Assembly: GCA_947499925.1 (NCBI GenBank)
Contig: CANMQR010000041.1
Span: 1-6,238 of the forward strand
Length of the DNA stretch: 6,238 bases
Reading direction: 5' to 3'
From: Neisseriaceae bacterium
GTDB lineage: Bacteria; Pseudomonadota; Gammaproteobacteria; Burkholderiales; UBA11063
The notes under the pieces are model-generated. The model was given only the letters and a program-made list of their open reading frames with translations. It had not been told where the DNA came from and ran no database searches. Shown piece after piece: positions 6,141 through 6,238 of the stretch. The first letter of the stretch is position 1. The number at the start of each line of letters is the position of its first letter. The translations under genes were made by a program, and so were the position numbers.

Positions 6141-6154
6141 TATTGCACTAATAA

Positions 6155-6238
6155 TCATACTTCTGTAACTTCACGAATCACCTTTATTTGTAATTTTCGA
6201 GCAAGAAATAATGAAACTCCCCCAATAACTATAAACAA
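6155..6238 (-). CDS. C-terminal end of a membrane protein, possibly RseC/MucC-like (partial)
   Basis: The frame is open from the window edge to TGA at 6155-6157 and gives 27 residues, LFIVIGGVSLFLARKLQ followed by IKVIREVTEV. A hydrophobic stretch leads into a short basic cytoplasmic tail, as at the end of a multi-span or double-span membrane protein. The arrangement is reminiscent of RseC (GGIGGFLIARGYSRK in E. coli), which lies upstream of lepA and lepB in E. coli, but the fragment is too short to prove this. Another frame is open for 22 codons over the same stretch, with a less protein-like translation. The call of a coding end is moderate and the family call is weak. Confidence 0.5.
   Translation of the reverse strand: MFIVIGGVSLFLARKLQIKVIREVTEV

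Noticed and set aside
6172..6237. Alternative open frame on the minus strand beginning VYSYWGSFIISC at the window edge
   Set aside because: Its translation is less like a membrane-protein end and it stops sooner; the frame ending at 6155 gives a coherent hydrophobic segment with a basic tail.

Overview
The window is AT-rich bacterial DNA in which every gene I can support lies on the minus strand, so transcription runs from the high to the low coordinates. Signal peptidase I, RNase III, Era, FtsB and a BolA/IbaG protein occur together with a YadG/YadH-type ABC-2 exporter. This set, and the likenesses to the E. coli proteins, point to a gammaproteobacterium. The low G+C and the general look of the proteins suggest a Francisella-like or related lineage, but that is an inference and no marker here settles it.

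Layout in the direction of transcription: (1) 6238-6155, the C-terminal end of an unidentified membrane protein, possibly RseC/MucC-like. (2) 6103-2421, a tight cluster of lepB, rnc, era and a WaaE-like family 2 glycosyltransferase, with gaps of 4, 3 and 10 bases. (3) 2347-2045, ftsB, after a 73-base AT-rich gap holding a plausible extended -10 promoter. (4) 2020-1124, a yadG-like ABC ATPase interrupted by an in-frame TAA exactly where the serine of the LSGG signature should be. (5) 1117-362, the matching yadH-like permease, open throughout but starting with TTG. (6) 357-185, a small non-coding repeat element with inverted ends, internal hairpins and a duplicated 30-base unit. (7) 160-1, the N-terminal part of a BolA/IbaG-family gene that also starts with TTG and runs off the window.

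The first cluster combines protein export (LepB), RNA processing and ribosome maturation (RNase III, Era) and probably cell-surface polysaccharide synthesis (the glycosyltransferase). FtsB belongs to the divisome. The exporter pair would need its ATPase, so the nonsense codon probably disables it and leaves the permease without a motor.

I found no convincing undescribed system. The observations most worth a second look are the nonsense codon in the ABC signature motif, which is followed at once by a Shine-Dalgarno-like sequence and ATG, the structured repeat element at 185-357, and the extra C-terminal domain on the glycosyltransferase. The only plus-strand reading frames are shadows of minus-strand genes. 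No stretch over 300 bases is without a gene.
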